A stretch of DNA of 5,172 bases, taken from JAGLSB01 sp023135955 (lineage in GTDB: Bacteria > Bacteroidota > Bacteroidia > Bacteroidales > GCA-2748055). Below, piece by piece: positions 4,861-5,172 of this stretch (within the stretch, counting starts at the first letter, position 1; each line of letters starts with the position of its first letter). The stretch lies in contig DAOVIO010000231.1 in NCBI GenBank assembly GCA_030673645.1, positions 1 to 5,172 on the forward strand, read 5' to 3'. The notes beneath the pieces are model-generated. The model ran no database searches, was not told the DNA's origin, and saw only the letters and a program-made list of their open reading frames with translations. A program made the position numbers and the translations under genes.

Positions 4861-4897
4861 TCGCACATCCCACAATTCTTCCCTTCTATTACGATCT

Positions 4898-4934
4898 AAC
4901 CTCCGAGGTTTCAGATCACCGATTAATGATAAAC
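4898..4934. repeat. Palindromic repeat on the right flank of the toxin-antitoxin operon
   Basis: The stem AACCTC-C-GAGGTT (4898-4910) is followed by TTCAGA and AATGATAAA-type sequence as in the copy at 3144-3180. A third, degraded head, AACCTCGCAGGT, occurs at 4951-4962, and GAGGTT (4905-4910) could also pair with AACCTC (4951-4956). Confidence 0.6.
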
Positions 4935-4962
4935 TTTTTCTTGAGTTTCGAACCTCGCAGGT

Positions 4963-5005
4963 GGGGTGTTAATTATTTGAATAATATGTTAATAAAACAC
5001 ACCCC
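4963..5005. other. Inverted repeats upstream of the right-edge gene
   Basis: GGGGTGT (4963-4969) pairs with ACACCCC (4999-5005). Inside the loop is a second palindrome, ATTATT-TG-AATAAT (4972-4985). They lie 49 or more bases upstream of the transposase-like start at 5054. They might belong to the left end of that element or to its control region; I cannot place the element's true end. Confidence 0.35.
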
Positions 5006-5053
5006 TATATGTCTTATAAATACTAATATCGTTGTACCTTTAGTAAAAAAACG

Positions 5054-5172
5054 ATGCAAACTGATTATAATGCAAAATATTGGAGATCTAGATCTGTAAG
5101 AAGAAATGCCGAAAACAAGGAGCTGAAAAAAAGAATAAAGGAACTTAAGGCTGGTAGGGAAAATTGGAAAAG
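5054..5172 (+). CDS. Transposase-like protein, N-terminal part, cut by the window edge
   Basis: ATG 5054 opens a frame that runs to the window edge (39 full codons). The start reads MQTDYNAKYWRSRSVRRNAE and goes on with ENKELKKRIKELKAGRENWK, a basic, heptad-like charged helix. This resembles the opening of a group of Bacteroidota insertion-sequence transposases (KYW...S..RR.ENK.LKKRIKEL..SR..WK). No catalytic residues lie within the visible part, so the assignment rests on the N-terminus only, and the IS family cannot be fixed. A non-transposase protein with a charged coiled-coil N-terminus remains possible. Confidence 0.55.
   Translation, partial: MQTDYNAKYWRSRSVRRNAENKELKKRIKELKAGRENWK

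Noticed and set aside
4669..4899. Plus-strand 76-codon ORF across the antitoxin start and promoter
   Set aside because: It is antisense to the antitoxin N-terminus and runs through repeat DNA. The product shows no recognisable domain.

Overview
The window reads as accessory DNA from a member of the Bacteroidota. The evidence is AT-rich sequence, a Bacteroidota-type promoter (TTTG-N19-TATTTTTA) in front of the antitoxin gene, no Shine-Dalgarno-led starts, and gene families common there (NTP_transf_5-like, AAA_14/DUF4143 ATPase, AbiEi/AbiEii). The species cannot be named from the sequence.

Layout. Positions 1-869 (minus strand) hold most of a nucleotidyltransferase-family gene whose C-terminal end lies off the left edge. 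Coding-like sequence continues upstream of its first ATG to about 990 but has no start codon. There it meets a G-rich array (about 1011-1314) with four copies of an 18-bp perfect palindrome, two G-quadruplex motifs and a small hairpin insertion flanked by a 6-bp duplication. Next to the array is what looks like the left end of an insertion sequence with a transposase gene cut off after about 14 codons (1309-1449). A complete AAA_14/DUF4143 ATPase gene follows on the minus strand (1435-2754), with a 17-bp direct repeat upstream of its start.

Positions 2755-3156 carry no gene, but hold relics of repeats seen elsewhere in the window and an AT-rich hairpin. Then comes a compact minus-strand operon reading right to left: an AbiEi-like antitoxin (4132-4749), an AbiEii-like nucleotidyltransferase toxin (3350-4135, ATGA overlap) and a doubtful 68-codon ORF (3157-3363). 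The antitoxin promoter has a perfect 10-bp inverted repeat that covers the start codon on one side and touches the -7 box on the other, a good candidate for autoregulation. Two related palindromic repeats (3144-3180 and 4898-4934) flank the operon. The right edge (5054-5172, plus strand) is the start of what looks like a second transposase gene.

Together this looks like a defence/toxin-antitoxin cassette and an orphan ATPase in a zone of small palindromic repeats and decaying insertion sequences. I see no clearly new multi-gene system. The most unusual items are the structured array at the broken 5' end of the nucleotidyltransferase gene, the hairpin insertion inside that array, and the paired repeats around the toxin-antitoxin operon.
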